IMG/VR virus record: IMGVR_UViG_3300022929_003735
Coordinates: 1 to 42,054 of that record
Reading direction: 5' to 3' (one strand)
Source of the DNA: a virus
Length of the DNA: 42,054 nucleotides
Position numbers and translations under genes: made by a program. Below, one piece after another: positions 1 to 7,332 of this stretch. Each line of letters starts with the position of its first letter. Positions within the stretch are counted from its first letter, which is position 1. The notes under the pieces are model-generated. The model saw only the letters and a program-made list of their open reading frames with translations, had not been told where the DNA came from and did not search any database.

Positions 1-83
1 TGGAAGTAAATCTTCGCTTTCTTATATCTCTTGGCTAGTTCACCTATATTACGTAAACCCGATTCATTAATTAATTGTTTCAT
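1..83 (-). CDS. Unidentified phage protein, N-terminus only (cut by window edge)
   Basis: An open frame begins with ATG at 83 and runs off the left edge. The 27 visible residues start MKQLINESGLRNIGELAK and are basic and helical in character. The start overlaps the stop of the upstream lysozyme gene (TAATG), so the two are probably translationally coupled. No domain can be recognised from so short a piece, and no function is offered. Confidence 0.6.
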   Translation of the reverse strand, partial: MKQLINESGLRNIGELAKRYKKAKIYF

Positions 84-655
84 TATGATAAAAATATTTC
101 ACTTTCTTTATTTCTTCTGTCAACACCACCCGCAGTTCTAAATGATTTGATTTGTTCCGCAGCTCTTTTCATATCACCTTTCTTCACACTTTGAATGAAG
201 TCCGATGTCCTTACTGCCGTACAACCAGCATTAAAAACTAATGATACCAAAGCATCAAATTGTCCTTGAGTAATTTCGTAATTTAATCCTTTTGACTTCC
301 ACTCTTTGAAGATTCTTCTCACACAATCCGCAGATTCCGCAGCATCATCATATAAGAATTTCAACGCAATATCATTAGATATCTTCATACCTTTAATCAC
401 ACCCTCAGTATGACCATAACCTATGGTCCAAATACCCTGACTGTCCTTATATGCTTTTAACATTGGCTCTTTGATACCCCCGACTCTTTTCTTTGGATTA
501 CCCTCAAAGTTTTTAATGTTATCCCAAAAGACCTGACTCGCCTTCATAACCGAACCATCTTTCTTCTGTTCCATCAAATAACCCTTTTTTGTTGCCGTTT
601 CGTGTAGAGTCAATATTCTTTTCTTTTCTGACTCATCTATCCTGTGTGGTCTCAT
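83..655 (-). CDS. GH24 (T4-type) lysozyme with N-terminal extension
   Basis: This is a 190-aa muramidase that would cleave the MurNAc-GlcNAc bond of peptidoglycan, either for lysis or, if packaged in the virion, for entry. The GH24 core starts near residue 45. NFEG supplies the probable catalytic Glu51, KAYKD gives Asp71, and WTIGYGH gives Thr77 and the conserved loop. ITQGQFDALVSLVFNAGC (about 128-145) is the second family signature. About ten extra residues separate the FEG and the KAYKD segments compared with T4 lysozyme. There is no signal peptide or membrane segment. Instead, residues 1-45 form a charged extension (ESEKKRILTLHE..., ending MEQKKDG) that is not part of the enzyme. Upstream lies a TATTTATTAGTAAAG motif 9 nt before the ATG. 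Downstream it is coupled by TAATG to the partial gene at 1-83. Family assignment is firm; lysis versus virion use is open. Confidence 0.9.
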   Translation of the reverse strand: MRPHRIDESEKKRILTLHETATKKGYLMEQKKDGSVMKASQVFWDNIKNFEGNPKKRVGGIKEPMLKAYKDSQGIWTIGYGHTEGVIKGMKISNDIALKFLYDDAAESADCVRRIFKEWKSKGLNYEITQGQFDALVSLVFNAGCTAVRTSDFIQSVKKGDMKRAAEQIKSFRTAGGVDRRNKESEIFLS

Positions 656-664
656 TTACAAAAT

Positions 665-679
665 CTTTACTAATAAATA
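665..679 (-). promoter_or_regulatory. Candidate phage promoter or upstream element, TATTTATTAGTAAAG
   Basis: On the minus strand TATTTATTAGTAAAG ends 9 nt before the lysozyme ATG and just after a terminator hairpin. Close variants precede several other genes in the window. It resembles an AT-rich phage late promoter with a very short leader, but it could instead aid ribosome loading. Confidence 0.45.
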
Positions 680-690
680 TCCATATAAAG

Positions 691-715
691 AAAAAACCCC
701 TTATTTAGGGGTTTT
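691..715 (-). terminator. Rho-independent terminator (minus strand)
   Basis: The inverted repeat AAAACCCC / GGGGTTTT has a 7-nt loop and is followed on the minus strand by a T run (TTTTTTC). It closes the 1909-to-701 gene cluster, and the last codons of the 55-aa gene lie inside the hairpin. Confidence 0.8.
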
Positions 716-868
716 ACTTAAAAGTGATACTGAGCAAGATAAAATATTATCGAACCAAGCTCTTTCAGGTCCTTCTAATTGGTCTTTCTCAAACCACACA
801 ACTTCATTGTCAGTGGTGGTAATAATTAGTGTCTCATTATCAATTACCTTAATGTTTTGAATGCTCAT
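701..868 (-). CDS. Small unassigned protein (55 aa) after the methyltransferase
   Basis: ATG at 868 overlaps the end of the upstream DNA methyltransferase gene, and the stop TAA lies inside the terminator hairpin. The frame translates as MSIQNIKVIDNETLIITTTD followed by an acidic tail ending LLSKTPK. Its first half has the alternating hydrophobic pattern of beta strands (IKVI, TLIITTT, EVVWF). The overlap with the gene before and the terminator after support a real gene. It is too short for family assignment. Confidence 0.6.
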   Translation of the reverse strand: MSIQNIKVIDNETLIITTTDNEVVWFEKDQLEGPERAWFDNILSCSVSLLSKTPK

Positions 869-1733
869 CTACTACGATTTCTAATTGCTGTTGGTTTAGT
901 TTATACTCTTTGAGTCTTTCCTTAGCAACCTTTACATAGTTTTGTGAGATGTCACAACCCAACCACGGTCTTCCCAACATCTCAGCGGCTAAACATGTAG
1001 TACCAGAACCATTGAATGGGTCAAAGACCACATCCTCTTTGTATGATAATATCTTAATCGCTCGATAAGGAATGTCTAATGAGAATGTCGCCTTAGTCTT
1101 TTGTTGTGTATCTGCAAAATAATTCCATTGTCCAAATACCAATGACATAAAGTCTTTCTTATCCTTCTCATCGTAGACCAACTTCTTTCTGAACTCTCCT
1201 TCAATCTTTTCGTTGGGTACCATCTGATACTCACCTTCCCATTGAGGAGTTCCTTTCACCTGTTTCTTTGGTAAGTTCTTATATGCAAGAATCACACACT
1301 CCTTTGGATTGTAGATGTATGGTGCAGATGGACTCATCCAACTTCCCCACGCAGTTGTCTTACTTCTATGTGGTGAACTCTCCTCCAAATCTACGATTCC
1401 AAAGAACCCAAAACCCAGCTGTTTCATCACCTGCCAAACCTCTGAAGAGAAATAAATACGACCACCTTTCTTCTGACGGTTAATCTCATAAGGAATGTTC
1501 ACCGCAATACGACCATCATCTCTTAGGACTCTGTACGCAGCACTCAACCACTCACGAGTAAATCTCATATACTCATCAAAGTATTTATCGTCGTCCCAAC
1601 TGTCATAGTCGATACCCACACCATAAGGTGGTGAGGTAACAATCAAGTCAACCGACTTCTCCGGCATTTCATTCATAAACTTCACTGACTCAGAACAGTG
1701 AATATCCCCAATTAATTCTTTCATTTCTTTCAT
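849..1733 (-). CDS. Beta-class DNA methyltransferase (N4-cytosine or N6-adenine)
   Basis: This 294-aa SAM-dependent DNA amino-methyltransferase would modify phage or host DNA at a specific short site. The catalytic motif IV TSPPYG (33-38) comes first and the SAM-binding motif DPFNGSGTT (238-246) near the C-terminus. That order defines the beta class, as in M.PvuII/CcrM-type enzymes. TSPPY is more usual in N4-cytosine enzymes, but target base and site cannot be read from sequence. Length and domain order are complete. The start at 1733 follows a good AAGGAG ribosome-binding sequence and overlaps the preceding membrane-protein stop (ATGA). No restriction endonuclease gene is adjacent, so this is an orphan enzyme, as is common in phages protecting their genome from host restriction. 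Confidence 0.9.
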   Translation of the reverse strand: MKEMKELIGDIHCSESVKFMNEMPEKSVDLIVTSPPYGVGIDYDSWDDDKYFDEYMRFTREWLSAAYRVLRDDGRIAVNIPYEINRQKKGGRIYFSSEVWQVMKQLGFGFFGIVDLEESSPHRSKTTAWGSWMSPSAPYIYNPKECVILAYKNLPKKQVKGTPQWEGEYQMVPNEKIEGEFRKKLVYDEKDKKDFMSLVFGQWNYFADTQQKTKATFSLDIPYRAIKILSYKEDVVFDPFNGSGTTCLAAEMLGRPWLGCDISQNYVKVAKERLKEYKLNQQQLEIVVDEHSKH

Positions 1734-1909
1734 TCTCCTTTATTAAAAAACCCAATCAAAAATACTACCAACGATAAAGGCCATAATACAATAACAAACA
1801 ATCGTTCTCCACCAGTAAATCTTTGGTCCGTCACCTTATCAACCAATGTCTCTAACACAAGTCCAGTGACTGCACCTATTAAAAGATATTTCATTAAAAA
1901 CGATAACAT
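1730..1909 (-). CDS. Small two-helix membrane protein (59 aa)
   Basis: ATG at 1909 overlaps the stop of the DUF3310 gene (TAATG), and the TGA overlaps the methyltransferase ATG. The frame starts MLSFLMKYLLIGAVTGLVLE and ends with LFVIVLWPLSLVVFLIGFF plus a short polar tail. This gives two hydrophobic segments (about 4-20 and 37-55) around a charged middle. It could be a small inner-membrane protein, for example a lysis accessory or superinfection-exclusion factor, but nothing in the sequence decides this. The tight coupling on both sides supports a real gene. Confidence 0.65.
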   Translation of the reverse strand: MLSFLMKYLLIGAVTGLVLETLVDKVTDQRFTGGERLFVIVLWPLSLVVFLIGFFNKGE

Positions 1910-2130
1910 TATTCCATCGTTTTAATTCTTCTCTCCAAATACCATAACGCTTTTTTCATGTCTTGTAAAGGTGGGTTACCATCTTTCTTACCACTTCTAA
2001 CGATATATTTTAGTACGTTGAACAGATAGGCATCTTTATCCAATCCTGTTGCCTCAGCAATCTTAACAACCTCATAAGGGTTCTCTTCCCCACCGTAATG
2101 GTCGGGGTGATTTACCATCTCCTTATTCAT
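1909..2130 (-). CDS. DUF3310 phage protein
   Basis: The 73-aa protein matches the DUF3310 pattern closely. It opens with NHPDHYGG, continues with YEVVKIAEATGLDKDA and LFNVLKYIVRSGKK, and ends with DMKKALWYLERRI. DUF3310 proteins are small helical proteins widespread in tailed phages and often lie near nucleotide-metabolism genes. Some are annotated as nucleotide kinase-like, but a biochemical role is not established. It lies in a run of coupled genes, starting 2 nt after the 2132-2326 gene and overlapping the membrane-protein gene by TAATG. The match is clear for the family and silent on function. Confidence 0.85.
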   Translation of the reverse strand: MNKEMVNHPDHYGGEENPYEVVKIAEATGLDKDAYLFNVLKYIVRSGKKDGNPPLQDMKKALWYLERRIKTME

Positions 2131-2131
2131 A

Positions 2132-2326
2132 TTAAACTTGATTTTTTAGTTTGTAGTAACCATTAAACTTCACTTCCTCAAATATTCCCATATCAATACC
2201 CCTATTAATCACTTCTTGTGTTTCTTCAATAGTCTTTTTAAGGATGTATTTAGCCAAATAAGTAATGTGAATTGGTTGTCTCATCTTTGGGGCTAAAAGT
2301 TCAAAATCGGATTTTTGTTTTCTCAT
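2132..2326 (-). CDS. Small unassigned protein, possible winged-helix fold
   Basis: The 64-aa basic protein contains ITYLAKYILKKTIEETQEVI followed by NRGIDMGIFEEVKFNGYYKL. The helix-turn-helix-like stretch followed by a short hairpin (FEEVKFNGYYKL) is reminiscent of a small winged-helix DNA-binding domain. No specific family is recognised. It is preceded by TTATAAATAAAAG 4 nt before its ATG, and its neighbour DUF3310 starts 2 nt downstream. It could be a small transcription regulator, on weak evidence. Confidence 0.55.
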   Translation of the reverse strand: MRKQKSDFELLAPKMRQPIHITYLAKYILKKTIEETQEVINRGIDMGIFEEVKFNGYYKLKNQV

Positions 2327-2330
2327 GTTT

Positions 2331-2343
2331 CTTTTATTTATAA
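2331..2343 (-). promoter_or_regulatory. Candidate AT-rich promoter element, TTATAAATAAAAG
   Basis: On the minus strand TTATAAATAAAAG lies 4 nt before the ATG at 2326, next to the stop of the fucosyltransferase-like gene. The core resembles the T4 late-promoter box TATAAATA and partly matches the TATTTATWA motif seen elsewhere in the window. Its extreme closeness to the start codon leaves function uncertain. Confidence 0.3.
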
Positions 2344-3327
2344 TTATTCTTCTATTTTCCAGTTGTCATAAGGAATCATCTCAATGGGGTGTTCTTTGAA
2401 GAATGATGAGTGTATGTAAGTCTCAGGATTATTCTCCTTTCTGTCCATATACGCACCCCAAAAAGATAATGTCGAATTTGATAATACATGTTTATCACAT
2501 CGTGACATCAACTCCATACAAATATAAGGGTCATCATCGATAAAACGTAATTGTGACCTACGAATTGGTGAATTTGTATAAAATATTTTTTGAGCCGCCT
2601 TCAAATTGTCAGAGAAAATAAGAACGTTATCATACTTACTCTCCACCAATGAGTCCACTTTTTCGAGTACCCACTCCATTGGTACTTTTTCAACAGGCAT
2701 GAAATCCGTATCATTACCCAGTCTCAAATGAACCGATATTGTCTTATTTTGAAATAAGTTTCCATAGTGATAATACATCCAATCCCTTAGTTCCTCATCC
2801 AAAGTGAACATATCTAAAAGGTAATCCCTATTGTGGTGCCAGTATCGGTAATTAAAGAAATAACCCTGTACAATAAAAGGTGGTGCTTGACCCTGAGCAA
2901 TGTCAACGAACAAACCTGACTTACCAGTATCTAATTCATATGCAAAGTCCTGATTAAACCACCATTGATACGCATTTGGTCTTGTATTGAACCACGGTAA
3001 CTTTGGATACACTTCACCCAACGATACTGGTCGGTCTTGTAATATATGTCCACCCCACGGTTCAAAGTGATGATTACGAGCAAACTTATTTAACCTATGT
3101 GACCATCGTGAACTTTCAGATTGATGAGTAGTCCAATACCCAATGAGAGGTCTAAGGTTATTGTCTTTGGCATATGAAAGAATCGTTGAAACCTGAAACA
3201 TCATATTACCTAAACCACCAGCCAATACAACAGAAATCGTATCGTCTGTGATTTCAATGTTTATTGGTTTTCTAAGTATACCTTTTGGATGGTATAGTGA
3301 AGGGTCTGAAAAATTAATCTTCTCCAT
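2344..3327 (-). CDS. GT11-type fucosyltransferase-like glycosyltransferase
   Basis: This 327-aa protein has the hallmarks of glycosyltransferase family 11 (alpha-1,2-fucosyltransferases, GT-B fold, GDP-fucose donor). AGGLGNMMFQ (36-45) is the N-terminal signature, SVHLRLGND (198-206) corresponds to the family HxRxGD donor-site motif, and VLSNSTLSFWGAYM near residue 290 matches the C-terminal SNSTFSWW signature. The length is typical. There is no signal peptide or membrane anchor, so it would act in the host cytoplasm. The start at 3327 overlaps the 61-aa gene by 14 nt. It is one of several sugar-modifying genes near the collagen fibre operon, so decoration of a fibre glycan is a reasonable inference. 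LPS modification is the alternative. Acceptor and linkage are unknown. Confidence 0.8.
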   Translation of the reverse strand: MEKINFSDPSLYHPKGILRKPINIEITDDTISVVLAGGLGNMMFQVSTILSYAKDNNLRPLIGYWTTHQSESSRWSHRLNKFARNHHFEPWGGHILQDRPVSLGEVYPKLPWFNTRPNAYQWWFNQDFAYELDTGKSGLFVDIAQGQAPPFIVQGYFFNYRYWHHNRDYLLDMFTLDEELRDWMYYHYGNLFQNKTISVHLRLGNDTDFMPVEKVPMEWVLEKVDSLVESKYDNVLIFSDNLKAAQKIFYTNSPIRRSQLRFIDDDPYICMELMSRCDKHVLSNSTLSFWGAYMDRKENNPETYIHSSFFKEHPIEMIPYDNWKIEE

Positions 3328-3499
3328 ACTCTAACATTTCTATAATTGTATCTTTATGAAGTCCTGAATTGAACTTCTCATAAAACTTAGATGACCACAT
3401 ATCCATAATCAATCCATCCGCATTGAATAGTTGTTCTAGCTTTTCGTTAGATGTTCTGAGGATACTTTCTTTTGTTATGAATCTTTTGTTGAAACCCAT
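3314..3499 (-). CDS. Small unassigned phage protein (61 aa)
   Basis: The frame begins MGFNKRFITKESILRTSNEK and ends IIEMLEYGED. It is mostly predicted helix and carries no recognised motif. It overlaps the upstream DUF2452 gene by 25 nt and the downstream fucosyltransferase-like gene by 14 nt, which supports translation as part of one operon. No function is proposed. Confidence 0.6.
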   Translation of the reverse strand: MGFNKRFITKESILRTSNEKLEQLFNADGLIMDMWSSKFYEKFNSGLHKDTIIEMLEYGED

Positions 3500-3882
3500 T
3501 TATGTTCTGAATTAAGTCTTACTGAAGTTATATGTTCCATGTTCCACTCTTGTGGACCAATCAAAGATAAGAAATATTTTCCATTATTTCTAATGTACAG
3601 GTGATAAATTTCACCAATAACAGGTTCAAAAGAATAGTTGGAGTTGTAAATCATATTGTTTAACTCAACCTCATCGATTAAGTGATTATACTCATCAACT
3701 AACTCTTTGTACTTCGCACTAAATGTCTTCTGAACTCTGTTAACACCTCTCTCTTTGAATGCACCTACGTCATCTAATTTAATGACAGGACCACTTACAT
3801 TGGTCGAGTAAGGTAATATTGATGCATTATACTTTTGATTGTCTTCGTCCCAAACAATATTATCAGGCTTCTTCGACTTCAT
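3475..3882 (-). CDS. DUF2452 family protein
   Basis: This protein of about 135 residues is rich in aromatic and charged positions. Segments such as PDNIVWDEDNQKYNASILPY, VSGPVIKLDDVGAFK and YSFEPVIGEIYHLY followed by LSLIGPQEWN match DUF2452, a family known mainly from Bacteroidetes genomes and of unknown function. The frame is open to an ATG at 3906, but I prefer 3882 (MKSKKPDN) because family members begin with a KKPDN-like segment and this start overlaps the stop of the upstream 39-aa gene by 20 nt. Finding a Bacteroidetes-associated family in a phage context supports that host phylum. Confidence 0.75.
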   Translation of the reverse strand: MKSKKPDNIVWDEDNQKYNASILPYSTNVSGPVIKLDDVGAFKERGVNRVQKTFSAKYKELVDEYNHLIDEVELNNMIYNSNYSFEPVIGEIYHLYIRNNGKYFLSLIGPQEWNMEHITSVRLNSEHKWVSTKDS

Positions 3883-3982
3883 AAATGTAGGCTCTGATTT
3901 TTCCACCCAACTCTAAATCGTTTGGGGTTTCTTTTACTAATTGGTAAAGGTAGTCTGTGTCAATTTTTGTTGTTACGTCCAT
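3863..3982 (-). CDS. Small acidic protein (39 aa)
   Basis: ATG at 3982 lies just after the stop of the 3984-4766 gene. The frame reads MDVTTKIDTDYLYQLVKETP, continues with an amphipathic helix-like segment and ends VEEA before TGA. It overlaps the preferred DUF2452 start by 20 nt. Short and without family, it is supported only by spacing and by filling the otherwise empty gap between its neighbours. Confidence 0.5.
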   Translation of the reverse strand: MDVTTKIDTDYLYQLVKETPNDLELGGKIRAYIYEVEEA

Positions 3983-3983
3983 T

Positions 3984-4766
3984 TTAATTATCTTTTAGGT
4001 CTTTTATTCTTACTGATTGAAATATATAACTCATTAACTTTCTTTTGATAAGTGATAATAAACATCCCTCTAATGGAAAGTCTTGATTAATAACCATTTC
4101 AAATATAGGACTGTTTTCTATTCTTTTCAATCTTTTTTCATCATCCCATGATTCACACTCAGGATATAAATCACTATTACGGTCAAAAATATTAAAATTA
4201 TCAATTATATATTGTAAATCTTTTTGTTCTCCCTGATAAATTCTTTGAGTGAAAGTCTTATTGTGGTCAGCAGTATTAACCATTCTCCTGATATTAAATT
4301 GGTAAACATATAACTCCCCACCATACGTAAAATGAAAGAATCCATTACCTCGTTTTCCAACAGTTACACTTTCTTCGTTCACTATTTTACCAACACTAAT
4401 ACTATCGTTGACTATCGACCACAACGACTTAGCAACCATAAATAACTCTTTGAATTTCTCAGAAGCAAATTCGGCACATTTGATAATCTCCTCACCTTCC
4501 TCATCATCTTTGAATCTGATAGTATTGTAGATTAAGTCAATAAGTAATATTTCATCATCACCTTCCTCAGGTTCCCTTTTGAATGTAATAAACTGTCCGT
4601 GGTCCAATACTCTCTGAGCACTACTATACAGCAAAGACAATTCTTGAAAAGTTGGATAGAGTTCAAATCTCTCTAACTTCTCTTCAGCTTTCTTAACATA
4701 ATCTAAAATAAGATATTGTTTGTACTCGAAGTCTATGGGTTGTTGTATAATCCAGTCTAATTCCAT
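3984..4766 (-). CDS. Unassigned phage protein (260 aa)
   Basis: The protein is acidic with mixed helix and strand character. It begins MELDWIIQQPIDFEYKQYLI, followed by a probable long helix (about 20-60). A middle segment holds short beta-like stretches (GNGFFHFTYGGELYVYQFNI, about 145-165), and the C-terminus is Leu/Ile-rich and helical (LSLIKRKLMSYIFQSVRI). There is no signal peptide, membrane segment or metal-binding cluster, and I recognise no family. It lies 2 nt upstream of the 39-aa gene and 36 nt downstream of the 531-aa WCTA-module gene, in a common minus-strand operon. Confidence 0.6.
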   Translation of the reverse strand: MELDWIIQQPIDFEYKQYLILDYVKKAEEKLERFELYPTFQELSLLYSSAQRVLDHGQFITFKREPEEGDDEILLIDLIYNTIRFKDDEEGEEIIKCAEFASEKFKELFMVAKSLWSIVNDSISVGKIVNEESVTVGKRGNGFFHFTYGGELYVYQFNIRRMVNTADHNKTFTQRIYQGEQKDLQYIIDNFNIFDRNSDLYPECESWDDEKRLKRIENSPIFEMVINQDFPLEGCLLSLIKRKLMSYIFQSVRIKDLKDN

Positions 4767-4802
4767 CCGTAAAGTTTTTAGTAATATAAGTTATTGGAAG
4801 AA

Positions 4803-6398
4803 TTATTCAACAATAACTATGTGATACCAATCACCATTTACTAATGATGCGTATACCTCACCATCATAAGATGATAATGCCGGTCCAACACCGTCGTAAT
4901 TAAGTGAGTCCTCAATAAGTTCATCAACATCAACAAAACCACCAGCATCAAAACCATATTCATCCAAATACGATAGAGGGTCTTGTTTAACATCATACAT
5001 CATACTTTCCACCATATCCATAATCTGACCTACAGTCGGTTCACCTTCAGGACTACTTTGTTCGTAGTCTATCTCAGATTCAATCTCTTCAATTCTTTCC
5101 TCAGCGGCACCAACCTCATCATCATCTTCAGAGTGATTAATAATGTTATTCAACTCCTCAATCTCTTCTCTATATTTTTCAACCTTCTGTTGTTGTTCTT
5201 CTGACAATGGTAATTCACCTTCACTAAAGTAAGACTGTGGGTCATCTTCTATCATTGACTCATACATCTCCTCGAAGAATTCTTCAATCTTGTTCATATC
5301 CATATGTTGTTCAACAAAATCTCTACTCCAACCTTCGATACCCATTTCATCCCAAATATTTTGATAGTAATCTTTGGCTGCTTCCCAAGCTTGGTTCCAA
5401 TTTCCAACTGCCAACTCTCTTCCTTGTTCGTCTTCACCCAACCACTCAAAAGTTGATAGTCCCATATGACCATAGTCGGCAGGAACTAAATTATAGATAC
5501 TCTCACCTTCTTCAAGACTAATACCTAATTCATCAAGTATGTTAAATATGGCGTTAGCATGAATACCCATCTCATCAGGATTGTTATTAAGATTCCATTC
5601 GTCGTTTTCTTTACGCTCCCTTTGAGTTTGTAGTTTTTGTCTGGTTCTTTCAGCCTGTTGTTCTCTACGGATTCTTTCCATCTCGAGACGTGCAGCTTCC
5701 TTATCTTTGAAGATGTCTATCTCTCTTTTGAAATTACTTTGAATATAATCTTGGATTGCACCATTCATTTTATTCCATTGTTCTGAACCTAAAATCCAAC
5801 CTTCTCTAAATGCATTGTCAGGTGCATCATAGAATGTTTGGTCACCATCGTATTTGTTTAGTAATGCTACTTTATAGAAACGGTCTTGAGACTTGGCTTT
5901 CTTATCTATGATGTAAAACAACTTTCCGTCTTGATTGTAACGGTCAAAGTGTGAAGAACCATTCATAGATGCTGTACACCATTTAGTACCCGCACCATAA
6001 TAACAACTCGTTTTGTGATTCTTTGGTGTTACAATAACGAACCTATTATCCTCATACACTTGGTCAGCACCTTCCAACTCCTTAACTTGTCTTCTGACTT
6101 TGTTCTCGTGTTGGTCAATCTCATCTTGAATGGATTGAAGACTGTCAAATAGATAGATATCTTTTGTTGGTAATACTTTTTGATATTTTACAAAGTTCTG
6201 AATGAGTTCTCTGGTCTTATTGATGTCTACCTTACCTGTCTCCAACACCTTACCTAAGAACATCAAGAATTTATGGTTGGACGCCAGGTCTCTTGAAAGC
6301 ATGAAGATATCTTTCAATTCTTGGTTCGTAAACTTACCCTTGAACTTATTCAAGAAATCATCTTTTCTACCCTCCAATAAAACCTGTGTCAAACTCAT
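4803..6398 (-). CDS. Large phage protein with WCTA module and coiled coil
   Basis: The 531-aa acidic protein has three visible parts. Residues 1-20 (MSLTQVLLEGRKDDFLNKF) resemble the N-terminus of the LRR protein at 39814-41127. Residues about 115-190 form a compact module with SCYYGAGTKWCTAS (131-144), then DGKLFYIIDKK and FYKVALL. The order is small residues, WC, a strand and a second strand, also seen in the LRR protein and, more distantly, in the PcfJ-like protein. Residues about 230-270 are a charged coiled coil (repeated ERIRREQQAERTRQKL-type sequence). The C-terminal half is very acidic and includes an SEEQQQKVEKYREEIEELNN coiled coil. No enzymatic motif is certain. A virion or host-interaction role is possible. 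The motif TATTTATAAGTAAAC lies 7 nt before the ATG. Confidence 0.6.
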   Translation of the reverse strand: MSLTQVLLEGRKDDFLNKFKGKFTNQELKDIFMLSRDLASNHKFLMFLGKVLETGKVDINKTRELIQNFVKYQKVLPTKDIYLFDSLQSIQDEIDQHENKVRRQVKELEGADQVYEDNRFVIVTPKNHKTSCYYGAGTKWCTASMNGSSHFDRYNQDGKLFYIIDKKAKSQDRFYKVALLNKYDGDQTFYDAPDNAFREGWILGSEQWNKMNGAIQDYIQSNFKREIDIFKDKEAARLEMERIRREQQAERTRQKLQTQRERKENDEWNLNNNPDEMGIHANAIFNILDELGISLEEGESIYNLVPADYGHMGLSTFEWLGEDEQGRELAVGNWNQAWEAAKDYYQNIWDEMGIEGWSRDFVEQHMDMNKIEEFFEEMYESMIEDDPQSYFSEGELPLSEEQQQKVEKYREEIEELNNIINHSEDDDEVGAAEERIEEIESEIDYEQSSPEGEPTVGQIMDMVESMMYDVKQDPLSYLDEYGFDAGGFVDVDELIEDSLNYDGVGPALSSYDGEVYASLVNGDWYHIVIVE

Positions 6399-6405
6399 AA
6401 TAAAT

Positions 6406-6420
6406 GTTTACTTATAAATA
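6406..6420 (-). promoter_or_regulatory. Candidate promoter element, TATTTATAAGTAAAC
   Basis: On the minus strand TATTTATAAGTAAAC ends 7 nt before the ATG at 6398, in the 25-nt gap after the sulfotransferase-like gene. It is one of the best matches to the recurring TATTTATWARWAAR element. Confidence 0.5.
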
Positions 6421-6423
6421 CTC

Positions 6424-7059
6424 TCACATCCAAGAATCTTTATCATAGCCAAAGGTGGTAAAGTATTCTTCCATCTTATTATAATAAAAATCTGCGATAT
6501 CTTCAGTCCAATACTTCTTGTAGTTCTGAATTTCTCCGATATACTCATCATGCTTGGAACCATTTTTGAAAAAATTAGTCCTTACATAACTTTGGATACC
6601 TTCCTCGAATAATTCTTTTTCAACCAACTGAGTAACTTTTCCTAAGTCCTCTTCAAAATGTTCCATCCTTAAAATATAATCAGGAAATCTCCCAACCTCT
6701 CTCCATTGATGTAAGTGGAAGAAGTCACCCTCACCAAAGTAATTCCACAACTGGTTTCTCAGTACATAATCCTTAAACCCTTTGACTACATCTTCAGGGT
6801 CCATATCATTTGCATCATCCAACCATCGACTCACAAACAATGAGTATGGATTTCTCACAACTGCAATTAAATCACAGTCTTCATAACCTTCAGGTATACC
6901 CACATTATGAGTGTGGGAACATTCCTTTCCAATTATTTTATCTTCTTCAGTATTCAAAAAATCATCACAACCAATGAAATAAATAAAAGAAGAAATACCT
7001 CTAGACCCGCATCCTGCGGTCCCCCAGTAAACTAAATTACAATTTTTACTTGCGTTCAA
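6424..7059 (-). CDS. Sulfotransferase-like protein
   Basis: The 211-aa protein has the two PAPS-binding signatures of cytosolic/Golgi-type sulfotransferases. A P-loop-like GTAGCGSRGI (13-22) occupies the 5'-phosphosulfate position, and VVRNPYSLFVSRW (67-79) matches the 3'-phosphate motif (R-N-P...S-R-W). An HTHN segment near 49-52 could supply the catalytic base. If active, it would transfer sulfate from PAPS to a hydroxyl, most plausibly of a sugar. It is short for the family but complete at both ends, with no membrane anchor. It begins divergently from the small Cys-protein gene at 7129. Its placement among glycosyltransferases and a carbamoyltransferase suggests capping of a phage glycan. 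A P-loop kinase is less likely because the upstream glycine pattern is not a Walker A GxxxxGK[ST]. Confidence 0.65.
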   Translation of the reverse strand: MNASKNCNLVYWGTAGCGSRGISSFIYFIGCDDFLNTEEDKIIGKECSHTHNVGIPEGYEDCDLIAVVRNPYSLFVSRWLDDANDMDPEDVVKGFKDYVLRNQLWNYFGEGDFFHLHQWREVGRFPDYILRMEHFEEDLGKVTQLVEKELFEEGIQSYVRTNFFKNGSKHDEYIGEIQNYKKYWTEDIADFYYNKMEEYFTTFGYDKDSWM

Positions 7060-7084
7060 CTTTACAGATAATCAAATTAAAATA

Positions 7085-7098
7085 TATTTATTAGAAAG
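7085..7098 (+). promoter_or_regulatory. Candidate promoter element, TATTTATTAGAAAG
   Basis: TATTTATTAGAAAG lies 30 nt before the ATG of the 41-aa gene at 7129. Spacing is longer than for the other copies, which favours a promoter over a translation signal for this motif. Confidence 0.4.
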
Positions 7099-7128
7099 AA
7101 TAAACTTTCACTACTAAAAAATAAGACT

Positions 7129-7254
7129 ATGGGATGCGGATGTAAACAAAAAGCACAGACAGTACAACAAAGTTCAACTACTGCTCAATCAACTCAAACT
7201 CAGGTGCAAAACGCCATCAAAAAAACAGTTGAGAAATACTACGAAAAGAAGTAA
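7129..7254 (+). CDS. Small MGCGCK protein (41 aa)
   Basis: The frame opens MGCGCKQKAQTVQQSSTTAQ, runs through a Gln/Ser/Thr-rich stretch and ends in a basic helix (IKKTVEKYYEKK). The N-terminal CGC pair could bind a metal or be acylated, but the segment lacks the hydrophobic part of a lipoprotein signal. An upstream promoter-like motif and a strong terminator 27 nt after its stop make it an independent transcription unit, which supports a real and probably well-expressed gene. Function unknown. Confidence 0.65.
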   Translation: MGCGCKQKAQTVQQSSTTAQSTQTQVQNAIKKTVEKYYEKK

Positions 7255-7280
7255 AACAACTAAAACTTAAAGATTAAACA

Positions 7281-7307
7281 AAAGGGAGATTAATTCTCCC
7301 TTTTTTT
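7281..7307 (+). terminator. Rho-independent terminator (plus strand)
   Basis: AAAGGGAGA and TCTCCCTTT form a 9-bp stem with a 5-nt loop, followed by a T run. It ends the 41-aa gene transcript just before the next gene's promoter-like motif. Confidence 0.85.
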
Positions 7308-7308
7308 G

Positions 7309-7322
7309 TATTTATAGTAAAA
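7309..7322 (+). promoter_or_regulatory. Candidate promoter element, TATTTATAGTAAAA
   Basis: TATTTATAGTAAAA starts 2 nt after the terminator T run and ends 10 nt before the ATG at 7333. A terminator directly followed by this motif implies that the motif restarts transcription, or that the next gene is reached only by read-through. Confidence 0.5.
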
Positions 7323-7332
7323 TAACATCACA

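Noticed and set aside
6424-7059. Reading the sulfotransferase-like protein as a P-loop kinase
   Set aside because: GTAGCGSRGI lacks the GK[ST] of a Walker A motif, and the R-N-P...S-R-W motif at 67-79 fits sulfotransferases.
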